Below are positions 32,601-41,931 of a stretch of 64,000 nt of DNA, in pieces (the first letter of the stretch is position 1; every line of letters begins with the position of its first letter). The position numbers were made by a program, and so were the translations under genes. This stretch comes from Closterium sp. Naga37s-1 (Eukaryota; Streptophyta; Zygnematophyceae; Desmidiales; Closteriaceae). The notes under the pieces were generated by a model. The model was given only the letters and a program-made list of their open reading frames with translations. It had not been told where the DNA came from and searched no databases. The DNA lies in NCBI GenBank assembly GCA_947471745.1, contig CANJKZ010000269.1:620001-684000 (forward strand), given 5' to 3'.

Positions 32601-35472
32601 CTGACTCGTCGAACGTGACGTCCTGGGAGGACAGAACACGACGAGAGGAGGGGTGGTAGAACTGCCACCCTGGAGCGTCAGGGGGGAAGCCGAGGAAGAC
32701 ACAGGGAGCAGCACGAGGGGACAGCTTGTCCGCAGACAAGTCGCGGACAAACGCCCGAGATCCCCAGACACGGAACGCAGACGCATCGCCGACCTTCCCC
32801 GTCCACAGCAGAGCTGGGGAGGTCTCCGGCCGGGAGACCCTGGGGTGAAGGTTGATCTGATGCGCCGCGTACCGAACCGCAAACGGCCACAGAAAATGGG
32901 GGGCAGCCGCATGCATCATGGACGTACGAGCGACGTCCATGACCATGCCAATGCGGCGCTCAGCAATCCCATTTTGCTGCGGAGAGTCCGGAAGCGTAAA
33001 GGTCTGGCGGATGCCTCGTGCACGACAGTAGGCTCGCAGAAGGCCAGAGGAGAACTCTCCACCTCGGTCAGAGTGCAGACGCAGAACAGGAAAGTCCGAG
33101 CCGAAGCTCCTCCTGAGCTGGAGACGAGCTGCGCGGATCCAGTCGATCAACACCTCAGTGACATCACCCTTGCTGCGCAAGGGGAAGACTGTGGTGTAAC
33201 GCGAGTAGTCGTCAACCACCAGCAGGAAGTAGCGCTCGTGACCCTGCCCACGGACGCGGGCGGGGCCCCACACGTCCATGTGAAGCGTCTGCAGAGGAGC
33301 CTCTGTCGGGGGAAACTGGGAGGAGTGAGGGGCAGCCCGGAGCCGCCCCTCGACACAGGGGACACAAGAAGGTCCGGGTCCCGAAGGAAGGGGAGGGAGA
33401 GACCGGGGAAGACCAGAGACAAGGACACGGGAAGCCATGCCCCGAAGACGAAGCAAGGAGGGGTGGCCAAGACGGTGGTGCCACAGGAGAGTCTCGTGAG
33501 ACAGGCGGCGACACGAGCAGGGGGCAGACTCAGGACCAGACCTGGACGCAGCAGCAAACACCTGACCCGACGCAGCTACCTGGCCAGACGCAGGGACAGG
33601 AGGAGACGCAGTGGTCAGTGTGTAGAGACTCGACCCTGGCCGACGCGAGAACGTGGCCAGGTGTCGGCCTGTGCGGGCATCCGAGCAGTGGGTCACCCGC
33701 TGACTCGCAGGAGTAAACTGGTGAACCCCCGCATCCTGCAGGTCAGCACCACTCACCAAGTTCGTCGAGAACGAGGGGAGGTACAGACCAGACAAGGTGC
33801 CCGAGGGGGCAGCCGGACACGGGAGGACAGTGGAGAAGTGAGAGAGGACAGGACCCCCAGAGGGGTCAGCCAGGGAGACTGCAACCGGCCGGCCAAGCGG
33901 CGTGAGTGTGGTGCGGTCTCGAAAGAAGGAGCGAGAAGCCCCTGAGTCAAGTGTGAAGGTGAGGGAGGCCGAAGCCGACGCAGTACCTGAGAGCGCAGCC
34001 TCACCAGTACCTGAGAGTGCAGACGCACTGGCACCTAGAGCAGCAGCCGCAGAAGTACCTGGCGCAGCAGTACCAATGCCCGGGTCGGGCGGGAGACACT
34101 GGTAACAGTCACCCTCCTCACTAATAGTCACAGCATACATGGCAGCAAGGATAGCATCAAAGTCAAGATCAAAGACAGCTACGCCAGCCCTAGACAGCTC
34201 TCCCCAACGGGGAATCTCACTGGCCTCGGGGAACTGCTGACGCCAAGCGTCCGTCAGGCGGGCAAAGCAGCGCTGGGTGGTGTGGGCACCCCCACACTGC
34301 TCACCCGCGCGGTCGCCGGAACGAAGGACGTAGGTGCACGGACCAAAACCCCCACCCCGCTGACGCTGCGTGTACCACTCACGGAGCTGCTGGGGCGGGG
34401 GGATGTCCCGCGAACGCTGCTGCTGCTGCTGCTGACGCTGGCCACCACCAGGGCCGCTGCGCTGCGGGGCACCACCCCGACCAGCTCCACCCCCTCCGCC
34501 ACCGCTGCCTCCACCTCCACCACCACCGCTGCCTCCGCTCCCACCGCTGCCGCTACCGCCGCCTCCTCCTCCGCTGCTGCCACCTCCACCACCGCCCCCG
34601 CCACCACTCCCACCGCCACCCCCACTCCCTCCTCCGCCTCCACCGCCTCCTCCACCGCCCCCGCCAGCTCCACCCGCGCCCTTGCCCCCCTTGCCCCTGC
34701 CAGGGCGGCGTCTCCCGCTAGGGGCAGACGCCGCGCAGACCGACTCAAGACCAAGCAGGTCGGCAGCAGCAGCAGAGGCAACAGAGGGCAGCAGGGGGGA
34801 AGGAGAACACCCCTCAAAGATGGGGGTGCGAGGGTCACCACGAGAGGCTCCTACAGCGACGATGCTCTTCTCCGCCGCCAGGAGGGACTTCTCGAGGAGG
34901 TCGACAGTGAGAGTGGTGGGACAGACCGAGAGGTAGTGGTCCCTGACTACGCGAAGGGAGTCAGGGAGGCGTGTGACGATGTAATAGAGAGTGATGTACA
35001 TGGGGGGGGGGTTCTTGGCGCAGAACTCAGCAGGAAGGGCGGCGCGGTAGCGAGTGTCACTAGTGCGGAGGTGCGTAATGAGGTCAGCGACAGTGGGAAA
35101 GGCAGCAAGGTCAGGGAAGAGGTACGGTAGCATGAGGCGGCTCAGGGCAGCAGTGGCAGGGGAAGAGTAGCGCGCAACTACAGCGTCGTACAAGGTCTGA
35201 GCACTCTTGTACTGACTAAAGTGCGCGCGCTCAGTGGTAGGCAGGTGGCGACGCACAGCAAGACGTGCAGCAGCATCGCGGGTGGCCCACTGAGAGCGAA
35301 CAGTGGGGTCAGCATCAGTAGCAGGGGCAGGAGAGGCGCCAGAGGTGAGGTCAAAGAGGGAAAGACCGTCCGCCCTATCGCACTGTAAGAACAGCTGCAG
35401 GTCGTCGACCCAGACCTCAAAGTCAATGGCTCGACCCTCAGCGTCAAAAGCGAGGACACTAGGGGTAGCCAT
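29614..35472 (-). CDS. Copia gag-pol polyprotein of the young element
   Basis: This is one uninterrupted frame of about 1952 residues. I chose the start MATPSVLAFDAEGRAIDF because it aligns with the gag starts of the related elements at 5343 and 10,834; an in-frame Met lies 14 codons upstream. In order it has a gag domain (1 to ~260), a poly-Gly/Ser tract (~265-327), and a Cys/His segment before residue ~420. The protease motif DSGASRSFF is at ~509 and the pre-integrase HHCC region at ~665-700. The integrase core follows (DVWGP ~734, DRGGEF ~804, QQNGIAE ~834), then a Pro/Gly/Ala/Glu repetitive linker (~1000-1450). RT carries YVDDLVFA at ~1627 and RNase H carries SSCEAEIYAGA at ~1836, ending near TKALAPCDH. 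A single gag-pol frame is usual for plant copia. Confidence 0.95.
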   Translation of the reverse strand: MATPSVLAFDAEGRAIDFEVWVDDLQLFLQCDRADGLSLFDLTSGASPAPATDADPTVRSQWATRDAAARLAVRRHLPTTERAHFSQYKSAQTLYDAVVARYSSPATAALSRLMLPYLFPDLAAFPTVADLITHLRTSDTRYRAALPAEFCAKNPPPMYITLYYIVTRLPDSLRVVRDHYLSVCPTTLTVDLLEKSLLAAEKSIVAVGASRGDPRTPIFEGCSPSPLLPSVASAAAADLLGLESVCAASAPSGRRRPGRGKGGKGAGGAGGGGGGGGGGGGGSGGGGGSGGGGGGGGGSSGGGGGGSGSGGSGGSGGGGGGGSGGGGGGAGRGGAPQRSGPGGGQRQQQQQQRSRDIPPPQQLREWYTQRQRGGGFGPCTYVLRSGDRAGEQCGGAHTTQRCFARLTDAWRQQFPEASEIPRWGELSRAGVAVFDLDFDAILAAMYAVTISEEGDCYQCLPPDPGIGTAAPGTSAAAALGASASALSGTGEAALSGTASASASLTFTLDSGASRSFFRDRTTLTPLGRPVAVSLADPSGGPVLSHFSTVLPCPAAPSGTLSGLYLPSFSTNLVSGADLQDAGVHQFTPASQRVTHCSDARTGRHLATFSRRPGSSLYTLTTASPPVPASGQVAASGQVFAAASRSGPESAPCSCRRLSHETLLWHHRLGHPSLLRLRGMASRVLVSGLPRSLPPLPSGPGPSCVPCVEGRLRAAPHSSQFPPTEAPLQTLHMDVWGPARVRGQGHERYFLLVVDDYSRYTTVFPLRSKGDVTEVLIDWIRAARLQLRRSFGSDFPVLRLHSDRGGEFSSGLLRAYCRARGIRQTFTLPDSPQQNGIAERRIGMVMDVARTSMMHAAAPHFLWPFAVRYAAHQINLHPRVSRPETSPALLWTGKVGDASAFRVWGSRAFVRDLSADKLSPRAAPCVFLGFPPDAPGWQFYHPSSRRVLSSQDVTFDESVPFYRLFPYRTPSLPPPPHFLVPGPPPVDPLPPQGPAPSGVSQVDAVEPVEVAGDSGPAAGAEPGGAESGGAEPGGAATGGAEPGGEESGGAEPWGAATGGAEPGGAASGGAEPGAAEPAATGPPLVASGGAGPGGSPGASPRREPLSPQELREWFARRWRRAAGAGGSSAAEGAGAAGPGGAGAGAAEGVGAEATAVGPGGGPAGGATGAAGGPGAGGATGAGAAAGGTGAVPAVSGVSARPRPYFVPLLQQVLGLPPSTGPPPPLECPQPVLSQLQLQPASPLPAPSPYTGPTGGLAERREPASRPASPVRAARTSGRGSRQRPPPVPGTHRMSLRPSTAPLRAPLPSPPESSLPALPDPESDSLRAASPAVTRLLATVVTDPSFESTAASALVAELVDFAARCRLDYAAGLVAESASVCSPSVGGECALGTDVLEDRQEEFRCLAAASPHLASVLLAPEGDPDALDIPTPRSYAEAVEGPYSSQWQAAMDAEMASWKSTGTYVDAVPPPGANIVSGMWIFRVKRPPGSPPVFKARYVARGFSQRQGVDYFQTFSPTPKMTTLRVLLHIAAQRDYELHSLDFSTAFLQGSLHEEIWLRRPPGFTGTFPPGTQWSLRRPVYGLRQAPREWHDTLRTTLAALGFAPSTADPSLFLRTDTSLPPFYVLVYVDDLVFATADTAGLAYVKSELQKRHTCTDLGELRSYLGLQITRDRARRTITLTQSHMVQQVLQRFGFTYSSPQATPLSTRHSLSALPSDESVESSGPYPELVGCLMYLMTCTRPDLAYPLSILSRYVAPGRHRPEHMAAAKRVLRYLCSTSGMGLVLGGRSPVVLTGHADASWADDQATQRSSQGYTFSLGSGSVSWRATRSSSVLSSSCEAEIYAGAMAAQELRWLTYLLTDLGEPPRSPPVLYVDNKAMLALCREQRLEHRTKHIALRYFLARELQQRGQLRLAYVASEANTADVFTKALAPCDHQRFCTQLGLVPVLPHLLSS

Positions 35473-35589
35473 GACGACGACAGACGAGCAGTGCAAGCAG
35501 TGGGGGAAGGGCACGCAGTGACAGTGGGGCTGTGCTCACCGGACAGGGCAGGTCGGGCGGCCCGGCAGTAGGGCGGCTCGGCTGCTCAG

Positions 35590-36310
35590 CGGCTCGGCGG
35601 CAGTGCGGCTCGGCGCCCGGGCGGCTCGGCGGCAGGGCGGCTCGGCTCCCGGGCGGCTCGGCGGCAGGGCGGCTCGGCTCCCGGGCGGCTCGGCGGCAGG
35701 GCGGCTCGGCTCCCGGGCGGCTCGGCGGCAGGGCGACTCGGCTCCCGGCGGTTCTGCTGCTAGGCGGCTCCCGCAGGTAGGGCGGCGGTTGGGCCGCAGG
35801 TAGGGCGGCGGTCGAGCCGCAGGTAGGGCGGCGAGTAGGCCGCAGGTAGGGCGGCGTGGGGCCGGGACGGGCGGCGCGCGGGCGTCGAGGGGCCGGGACG
35901 GGCGGCGCGCGGGCGTCTAGGGGTCGGGCCGGGTGGCGCGCGGGCGTCTAGGGGCCGGGACGGGCGGCGCGTGGGCGTCGAGGGGCCGGGACGGGCGGCG
36001 CGCGGGCGTCTAGGGGCCGGGACGGGCGGCGCGCGGGCGTTTAGGGGCCGGGACGGGCGGCTCACGGGCGGCGAGGGGCCGGGACGGGCGGCGCGCGGGC
36101 GTCGAGGGGCCGGGACGGGCGGCGCGCGGGCGTCGAGGGGCCGGGACGGGCGGCGCGCGGGCGTCTAGGGGCCGGGACGGGCGGCGCGCGGGCGTCTAGG
36201 GGCCGGGCCGGGTGGCGCACTGGCGTCTAGGGGCCGGGACGGGCGGCGCGCGGGCGTCTAAGGGGCCGGGACGGGCGGCGCGCGGGCGTCTAAGGGCCGT
36301 GACGGGCGGC
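35590..36310 (-). repeat. Tandem-repeat leader of the young copia
   Basis: Two arrays lie between PBS and gag. Units of ggcggcagggcggctcggct plus a cccgggc block occupy about 35,600-35,745. About 14 units of 31 bp based on ggccgggacgggcggcgcgc run from about 35,865 to 36,310. Both are extremely GC-rich, and ORFs across them are artefacts. Confidence 0.85.
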
Positions 36311-36391
36311 TAAAGGGGCCACTAGGGGCCAAGAGAGAGGGGAGCGCGACTCGGGTAGGGGCAGAGTGCGCTCCGGGCAGGAAAAAAAAAC

Positions 36392-36437
36392 GGTGGGCCC
36401 TAGGAACAGTTCCCACGAGGGAACCTGCTCGATACCA
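36392..36437 (-). promoter_or_regulatory. PBS, post-PBS hairpin and GGGCCCACC motif
   Basis: The minus strand reads TGGTATCGAGC from 36,437. The perfect hairpin GTTCCC-ACGA-GGGAAC follows at 36,409-36,424, then the complement of GGTGGGCCC at 36,392-36,400. It is the same arrangement as at 6019-6070. Confidence 0.55.
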
Positions 36438-36572
36438 TGAGAAAAGTAGAACGAGGATGGATGAACTATGAATGAAGTGAGTACATATAGGAAACCCTAA
36501 TTGGGTTGTACCCCCTATGGGATACCCCACTATAGCCTACACAACAGCATAAGCTATATATATGTTCTGACA
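36438..36572 (-). repeat. 5' LTR of the young copia
   Basis: It is 135 bp and appears identical to the 3' LTR. It is followed on the plus strand by target duplication TTTAC. Confidence 0.95.
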
Positions 36573-36577
36573 TTTAC

Positions 36578-37538
36578 GTCTTCTTTTAGTGTCTAACAGA
36601 AGTGTTATATACCAGGTTTTACTTGAAAAAAAAAAAGAAAAAAAAAACATATACCAAAATGTATGAGATTAAAGTATGGTCCGCAACCCTAAGACGATTT
36701 CGTCCCCTCTTGTTGCTTTCACACGTATTCACATATGCATATTCCTTACATTATGGGACGGTGATTGAACGTGCCCATTATTGAATGCAACCGATTGTCA
36801 AAGTGAAAGGCACCGCCCTCGCTTGGGCGCAGGTGTCATCGACGCGCAATGGTGAATTCGCCTTCGCTGTTAGACGATAGTGGTTGTCGAAAAGGGCATT
36901 CCTTGTTCGGCGGGATTTCGTGGTCTACGACGGACCTTGTTGGTCGACGACGAGCCCGTCCTCTGATCGACGGGAGGCATTCGATGAGCTCGTCCTTTGA
37001 TCGACGGGCGCTGTTTGGTTAGCCTCGTCTCGGCAAACTGGTCGGCCGAATTTGTTCAACTACGAAACTCTACGGGGGTGTGCGAATTTCACCCATGAGG
37101 TTTTGGCGAAGTCGACATGTGGACGGCATCACGTGCTTGACGGTGGACATCTGGCGAAACCATCGACACGTGTTCTACCTGGCACCTGCGCAATGTGCCT
37201 GACGGTGCAACTGTCGACCTGCACTTACTTGGAAGGTGCGCAAATGTGCGCATTGCTCACATGCTGTGCCGGCAGACCGCCTTGGGTGCAACGCTGGCAA
37301 GCCGCTATGAGGCACGTCGCCTTGCAGAATGCTGGGTAGGTTTTGCAATGTATTTTCTTGCTATATCGACTTGCGTGCCTCGTTTTAGTATATTGTTGTT
37401 AACTTCTTAGTGAAAGTCTTGCCAAATTTCTGTGTGAACAAAGTAAGTAGTGGTAATGCTAGTACAACGCTACGATTACCCGTACAACCCTGTGCCCTCC
37501 TACGTAGTCCACATCCCGTTGTAGAGTGACTCTCCGTA
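36578..37538. other. Unassigned DNA between elements
   Basis: It contains an A-rich run (36,627-36,649) and a short repeated theme gatcgacggg / gtcgacgacgag at 36,930-37,010. I recognise no coding region, RNA gene or element end. It is the longest stretch in the repeat block with no identifiable content. Confidence 0.4.
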
Positions 37539-37975
37539 TGTTACGAAAAGTGGAAAATGAATGAACTACTGTGCACTCCTTACCGCAGCAATCGAAGCAT
37601 GCAGCACCGAGGTTGAAGACGAAAGGGCGGATGTGACACGAAGGGTCACACGGTTACGAAAGCATTTGGACCGTCGGGCAGACAGCATCCGGCAGCAGCA
37701 GTGGCGAGGATTCTGCCCGTACAGTTTCGTAACTGTCTGGAGTCGCACGGTTGGAATTCGCTGTAATAAGGGAATGTACCCCTTAGAGTACATGGCTAGC
37801 TAGGTCGATTGGTATTCCCCTGTACTCTTATTTATAGTGTTGTATTTGCATGTTTTTATCATCTCAAGCATTTACATTCACTCTGCTATTGAGGTCAAGG
37901 GCCCACCACCACTAGTTAGTCCTGTGTGAACCTTCCTGAGGTGATTCTGAGTTCGATCAACTTCTGATCGCAGCA
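37539..37975 (+). repeat. 5' LTR of the copia B element
   Basis: It runs from TGTTACGAAAAGTGG to GATCGCAGCA and is homologous to 9136-9570. It contains GGGCCCACC near its end (about 37,899), the same motif seen after the PBS in the other copia family. Confidence 0.9.
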
Positions 37976-40900
37976 TGGTATGAGAGCGACTCGGTAATCC
38001 TTCGCACTGCCACCTCTGAAACTTTCGATGAACGAAAAGTGGCGTCCGGCACACGCTCGTGTGTGAAAATGGACGGAGGATCTGGAGGTCAGACAAATCT
38101 GACGGCTGAAGCACAGCCCAACCCGACTGCGACAAGCGAGGAAACGACGACGATTCCTTCCGCCGTTCTCGCACAACTGCTTCAGCGACTCACAAGCCTG
38201 GAGCAAGGACTCCAAACATTGCGGAATGGCGACGCGGGAACATCTTCCCAACCCTCTCAACCGGCCTCGAACGGCCAGAATTCCGCCCCGCACACCTTCT
38301 CTCTTGACACAAATGGCTCAACACCCAAGACTCCCCGTCCCAGCAAAGAAGCAATTCTCTCTGCGCAATCAAGGTTTTTGAGCATATAAAAAATAAAGAC
38401 AAGTGTGTGCTTTGACGGCAGAGATTTCTATACCTGGAGCTTCGAGCTGCAGCTGCTGCTGCAAAACGCACAGGCTTTCCATTATTTCGACGGGAGCTAC
38501 TCGGGACCTACTGAAGACATCGACGACGCCAGGACAAAGTACTACAACGAGTCCCTGATGGCGTACGGTGTCTTACTGCGCAACATGTCGCCGGCGGAGC
38601 AGCTGAACATTCGTTCGTACAAGACAACACCTGCCCCGGCCCTCGATGCATGGCGCCACCTAAACAGAGTCTATCAACCAAAGGACTCAGTTTCTTCGAG
38701 CCGCTTGCTCCAGCAGCTACTGGAGACAAAAATGGCCACTGGGGAGAAGGTCAACGGCTACATCAATCGCTGTCGGAGCCTCCGCGATCATATCGCGAAG
38801 TTGGAAAGCAACATTTCCGAAGAAATCTTCGTGAACATCGTGCTTCAAGGGCTTGGCCCAGAGTGGCGGCCCTGCAAGGCGCTTCTCCGACTGCAGGGGG
38901 TCATCTCGGAGGCCGCACTATGCGCCGCCCTCCTCGTCGAACAACGGGATATGGACCAGCAGCGACCAGCGCCGCGACGAGACAGGGAACGCCTCACCTT
39001 CTACACCGACAACACAGAAGAGCGACGGCCGCGGCGCCTCTACTGCAAAATCTGTAGAAACTTCGGACACCTGGCAGATCGATGCAAATCCCGATCTCGC
39101 CCTCGCCAGACCAACCCGGGCACTTGGTCCGGCCGTCAAGACGTACGAAATGACACACGTCCCGCCCAGGGGTATCAACCCCTATCGCGCAATCTGAACC
39201 CAACAGTTCAGCACCAGCAGTCGCAGCCGTCACAGACTGCTCCCGTCCGCAATGTCCTGGGGAAAATGACAATGACGAGCGGATCGCGTCGTCCGCGCAC
39301 GCGCTCACCGTCACCTGAGCCGGCGCCTCACTCACTCGGAGCGCTCTCGAACAACAATCCGTTCAGCACGCGTCACGACTTCAACGACGACGACAAACAG
39401 GACTGGAATCTCCCAGTCCCGCTGCTTGAAAGCCCCCCGCAAGTACCCGATATGCGGCCGTCACCAATTGACTGAATTGCGCGCGAACATTTTCTGAAAG
39501 TTGACACTCCGCACATCGTTGCCCCGCGACTGGCGCTGCTCGCGCGTAACGACAACATGCGCTACAACACGTGGTACCTGGACAGCTGCTGTGGGCAGCA
39601 CATGGTGGGCTCCGAGCGTTACATATCCAACGCCATCGACACTCCCGCCGTCACCTATGTCACAGTGGCGAACAACACGCGCCTGCGCGCAAGCGCGCAA
39701 GGCATCGTCGTGCTCAATGCACATGGGAGCAGAACGCACGTCACACTGAATGATGTGTTGATCGTGCAGAACCTGCACTTCAATCTCCTCTCGGCGGCGC
39801 AATTCATGGATTGCGGAGGTAACCTCAGCACCAACCCCGAGACGCGCGACATCCTGCTCCACTTCACGATGCCAAACAAGATGCAAAAGCAGATTGGACG
39901 AGCCCACGCCGAGAACGGAGTCTACGTTCTCGATTTTGACATTCCCGATTGCAGCGGCGACTCGCAGGAACTGATCGATCTCGTCCCCCTGCGCTTCGAA
40001 CACATCCATCACCGTGATTGGAAGCATCCTGATGGGCGCCCATGGGTACCGCATCACCCACATCCGCGCGAGCTGGCGCTTCACGACCCCGACCCAGACG
40101 GCGTCTGCAGGGACTGCCACACGCCCACATCCTCGACGAGTGCGATTGCCGGTCGTGGTCTCGCCGCCATCGCCGAAGTAGAACGTGAAGCACCGCCTGA
40201 AGAAGGAATGTCCAACCTGGAGCTGGAAATCGCGACACGCGTCGTCTTCGGCACGCCGGAGCACCCACTCCCTGGACCGGCATCACAGCACCTTCGAGGC
40301 ATGCTCCGCGGCGTTGGTGTTGGCACCTTCGATGCGCACGGCACACCGCGGCCCTACACCAAGGAAAAGGCAGCGGAGATATACTCTCACTGGCGCGACT
40401 CGAAGACGAAACTCACGGTGGCGCAAGAAGAGGAATTGGCGCGACGCGAAGTTGAGGAGCTTCGACAGAAAAGCCTCGCCGAGTCGCGCGGAACACTCGC
40501 CTGGGAGGACGACGAGGAGAGTGCCTCCAATGAAGGGGGGTGGGGAAGCGCTGGCTGATGGGGAACAAGTGACACTGGCAGCTGGGGCACCGCAACTGGC
40601 GGCAACAGTGGCGGCTGGGGCACCGCAACTGGCGGCAACACTGGCGGATGGGGCGCCGTATCTGGAGGGGAAACAGGCGGCTAGGGCACTTCCGGTGAAG
40701 GTTGGGGAGCCTCCCGCGAGGACCAAAGGGGGGAAGAAGAAGAAGCAACAGCAGAACCCGCAATTGTCCCTCTTGGTCGCCCACCGCGCCGCTCTGCACC
40801 TGTACTACCTCCACCTGATGTGCAGCCGCAGCGCGACCCCTGGGACACTATCGATTGGGGCAACGAGCCATCTACCCCGTGGCGCACCGTCTACGGGCCT

Positions 40901-41931
40901 GCCCCCGAGCCGCACGAACCGACACTAGTCCTTGGAACAATCCCGGGGACCAACATCCCCTACTCCATCATCCGCGACAGGGAATTCCTCGCATTAATGC
41001 TGACCACGGGCACCAGCGAAGAGGAAGAAGAAGAAGCAGCAGCACCTGCCCCGGTACCTGATGAAGACCCCGAAGCAACACGCGCGCGCTACATGCACAC
41101 CTCTGGATTCCGCGCCGACGATGCGCTCTGGCATCAGCGCCTCGGTCACCCCTCGTGCGTCACGCTAGAGAACTGCATCAAAGCTGGCGCATTCGCGCCT
41201 GGCGCACTCCTGCGCCCTGACGGCTCCGAAGTGAGAGGCGGAATGCATCTGCGCACCTGCACCGTCTGCCCTGAGGCCGCACTGAGCCACCAGCCCTTCC
41301 CCCTTTTCGAACCTGGAACCAACCGCTACGCCAAACTGGAGAAATTCTACAGCGACTTCCTCAATGTGGGACACTGCGGAATCGACGACGAGCTGTATAC
41401 GCTTACCTTCGTCGACGCTGGAACACGATACGTGTGGGTCGTAAATGTGGAGGCACGCAGCAGAGCATACGAGGTGTTTCGTCTCTGGCTGGCACACGCG
41501 CAGCGGCAGTCTGGGGAGAAGTTAAAGATCTGGCAGTCTGACGGCGCAGCGGAGTTCAGGAGCAAGGATCTGCAGGATTATCTCGCGCAGAAAGGGATCG
41601 AGCACCACATTTCTCTCCCCTACGCGCATCAGCAGCAGGGCGTAGCTGATCGCACACTCATGACGAAGGTGCGTGGCTAATGAAGCAGTCAAAGCTTCCG
41701 CCAACCTACTGGACGTACGCGATGCACCACGCCGTGCGGGTGCATAATCTGCTGTCAACCACCGCTATCACCGGCAAACTCTCCCCGCATGTGAAGTGGA
41801 CGGGGACCAAGGGCGACACCTCCATGCTCCGCGTGTGGGGGTGCATGGTGCAGTATCGTCCGCCAACATCAACCATCGGCAAATTCAAAAGCCGCGCGCG
41901 CTGGGGGATTCACCTCGGCATCAGCCACGAC
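37539..41931 (+). mobile_element. Copia B family element, 5' part, broken
   Basis: A 437-bp LTR (37,539-37,975) is followed by primer-binding site TGGTATGAGAGC at 37,976. Gag begins near 38,069 and has a CCHC zinc knuckle (CKICRNFGHLADRC, near 39,045). The protease region (NTWYLDSCCGQHM, near 39,570) and the pre-integrase/integrase region (WHQRLGHPSC near 41,130; DYLAQKGIEHHISLPYA near 41,575) follow. Similarity stops at about 41,931, where LINE sequence begins; RT, RNase H and the 3' LTR are absent. It complements the copy at 6292-9570, which keeps only the 3' half. It is broken by several changes plus the terminal loss. Confidence 0.9.

Larger units (their letters stand above)
29273..36572 (-). 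mobile_element. Whole-looking, young Ty1/copia element, TSD TTTAC
   Basis: Two 135-bp LTRs, 29,273-29,407 and 36,438-36,572, look identical base for base. They are flanked by TTTAC at 29,268-29,272 and 36,573-36,577. On the minus strand the order is 5' LTR, primer-binding site TGGTATCGAGC, hairpin, long GC-rich tandem-repeat leader, and a single gag-pol reading frame. Polypurine (CTATGGGGGTG on the minus strand) and the 3' LTR follow. I see no break. Identical LTRs imply very recent insertion. It lies in the 3' LTR of an older copia. Confidence 0.96.

Noticed and set aside
35532-36168. Gly/Arg-rich ORFs upstream of the young copia gag
   Set aside because: They are translations of the 31-bp and related leader repeats.
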